Shown here piece after piece: positions 14,450 to 14,906 of a DNA stretch of 14,906 nucleotides. The position numbers were made by a program, and so were the translations under genes. Within the stretch, counting starts at the first letter, position 1; each line of letters starts with the position of its first letter. Under the pieces are notes generated by a model that was given only the letters and a program-made list of their open reading frames with translations, was not told the DNA's origin and did not search any database. Source of the DNA: an uncultured Saprospiraceae bacterium (GTDB lineage Bacteria; Bacteroidota; Bacteroidia; Chitinophagales; Saprospiraceae); assembly GCA_938033975.1 (NCBI GenBank), contig CALHKJ010000081.1:1-14906 (forward strand). Direction: 5' to 3'.

Positions 14450-14906
14450 TTACGCTAATCCTTTTTTTAGCATCCCAATGAGATATTGACTTTGATTGAA
14501 TTCTATAAATGGATATTCTATTTTACTTAGAAACAATCCATTGGGTAGGGCGGGCTTCTTTTGTTTCAACTCTCTTTTTTGAGTCAAAATATCATAAAAT
14601 TCTTCCAAGGTCATTTTTTTAGTTCCGACCTGCAACAAAAAGAAAATACAGAATCTAATCATCCCTCTAAGAAATCGATTGCTTGTAATTGTAAATCGTG
14701 CACGACCTTGTTTTTCATTTACAAGCAATTTGCACTGACTGATCTTACACAATGTATTCTTGTATAAGTTTGCCTGCTTGCAAAGTGGCTTAAAATCCTT
14801 TGTGTTAGATATGAGTTTTACCGCCTCTTGCATCAGATCAAAGTCCAAGCTTAAATTTTCATAAAATGAACTATACCGAATTAGTATTGGATCCTTCTTC
14901 CAATGT
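14450..14906 (-). CDS. truA: tRNA pseudouridine synthase A, C-terminal part (5' end beyond window)
   Basis: The frame is open on the minus strand from the right edge to the TAA at 14450: 151 residues, against about 250 for the family. The TTG at 14848 is not the start, because the frame continues upstream as HWKKDPILIRYSSFYENLSL, which matches the TruA segment around the HxxxDPF stretch. Further on, ARFTITSNRFLRGMIRF, FFLLQVGTKKMTLEEF and PALPNGLFLSKIEYPF match the conserved C-terminal half (RFLRGMVR, LLxVGxGK, PAxGLxLxxVxYP). TruA makes pseudouridine at positions 38-40 of tRNA anticodon arms. The catalytic Asp lies in the missing N-terminal half. The last 18 residues or so after the conserved YPF form an extra tail. 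It converges with blaR1, the stop lying just past the terminator hairpin. Confidence 0.9.
   Translation of the reverse strand, partial: HWKKDPILIRYSSFYENLSLDFDLMQEAVKLISNTKDFKPLCKQANLYKNTLCKISQCKLLVNEKQGRARFTITSNRFLRGMIRFCIFFLLQVGTKKMTLEEFYDILTQKRELKQKKPALPNGLFLSKIEYPFIEFNQSQYLIGMLKKGLA

Noticed and set aside
14561..14767. Plus-strand frame inside truA
   Set aside because: It lies opposite a conserved TruA segment and its translation resembles no family.
14846..14848. TTG at 14848 as a start codon of a 132-residue protein
   Set aside because: The frame remains open to the window edge and the upstream residues also match TruA.

Overview
The window (14,906 bases, AT-rich) looks like chromosomal DNA from a Bacteroidota species. 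The evidence is a SusC/SusD outer-membrane pair, lipoproteins with Bacteroidota-type lipoboxes, A-rich translation leaders in place of Shine-Dalgarno sites, and two promoters matching the TTG...TAnnTTTG pattern of this phylum. A marine Cytophagales-like member would fit, but nothing here fixes the order. I see no rRNA, tRNA, phage, insertion sequence or CRISPR array.

Left part (1-5138): a CoA-binding Rossmann protein is cut by the left edge and reads leftward. A compound array of heptanucleotide repeats separates it from a rightward group of three exported proteins. These are a lipoprotein zinc peptidase related to dipeptidyl peptidase III (with an HExxH instead of the usual HExxxH motif), a secreted leucine-rich-repeat protein, and a secreted S15 Xaa-Pro dipeptidyl peptidase. 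Two dipeptide-releasing enzymes in one short stretch suggest envelope peptide processing.

Middle (5185-11309, all leftward): a small cytoplasmic protein resembles a stand-alone, motif-stripped piece of the SecA motor (second nucleotide-binding domain). Upstream of it on the same strand lies a unit of FadR-type GntR regulator, SusC and SusD, closed by a clear intrinsic terminator. The regulator has a well-formed promoter whose start region is covered by a perfect palindrome (TGGTTAACCA), a likely autoregulatory operator. Similar but weaker sites lie at the susC start and 250 bp upstream. No glycan-degrading enzyme is in the window, so the substrate cannot be read from context.

Right part (11642-14906): a rightward blaI-blaR1 pair with overlapping ATGA stop/start. 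Its promoter carries two identical-arm inverted repeats (TACGAA-N4-TTCGTA), one exactly filling the space between the -33 and -7 elements, which is a strong candidate for the BlaI operator. The BlaR1-like protein has the M56 peptidase core but no beta-lactam-binding sensor. Instead it has a Pro/Ala linker encoded by a 27-bp repeat, a helical region, and a duplicated short motif. A hairpin terminator separates it from truA (tRNA pseudouridine synthase A), which reads leftward and is cut by the right edge.

The items most worth following up are the SecA-like stand-alone protein, the BlaI operator architecture with its atypical BlaR1 sensor, and the GntR palindromes controlling the orphan SusCD pair. 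All family calls were made by eye from sequence motifs, without database searches.
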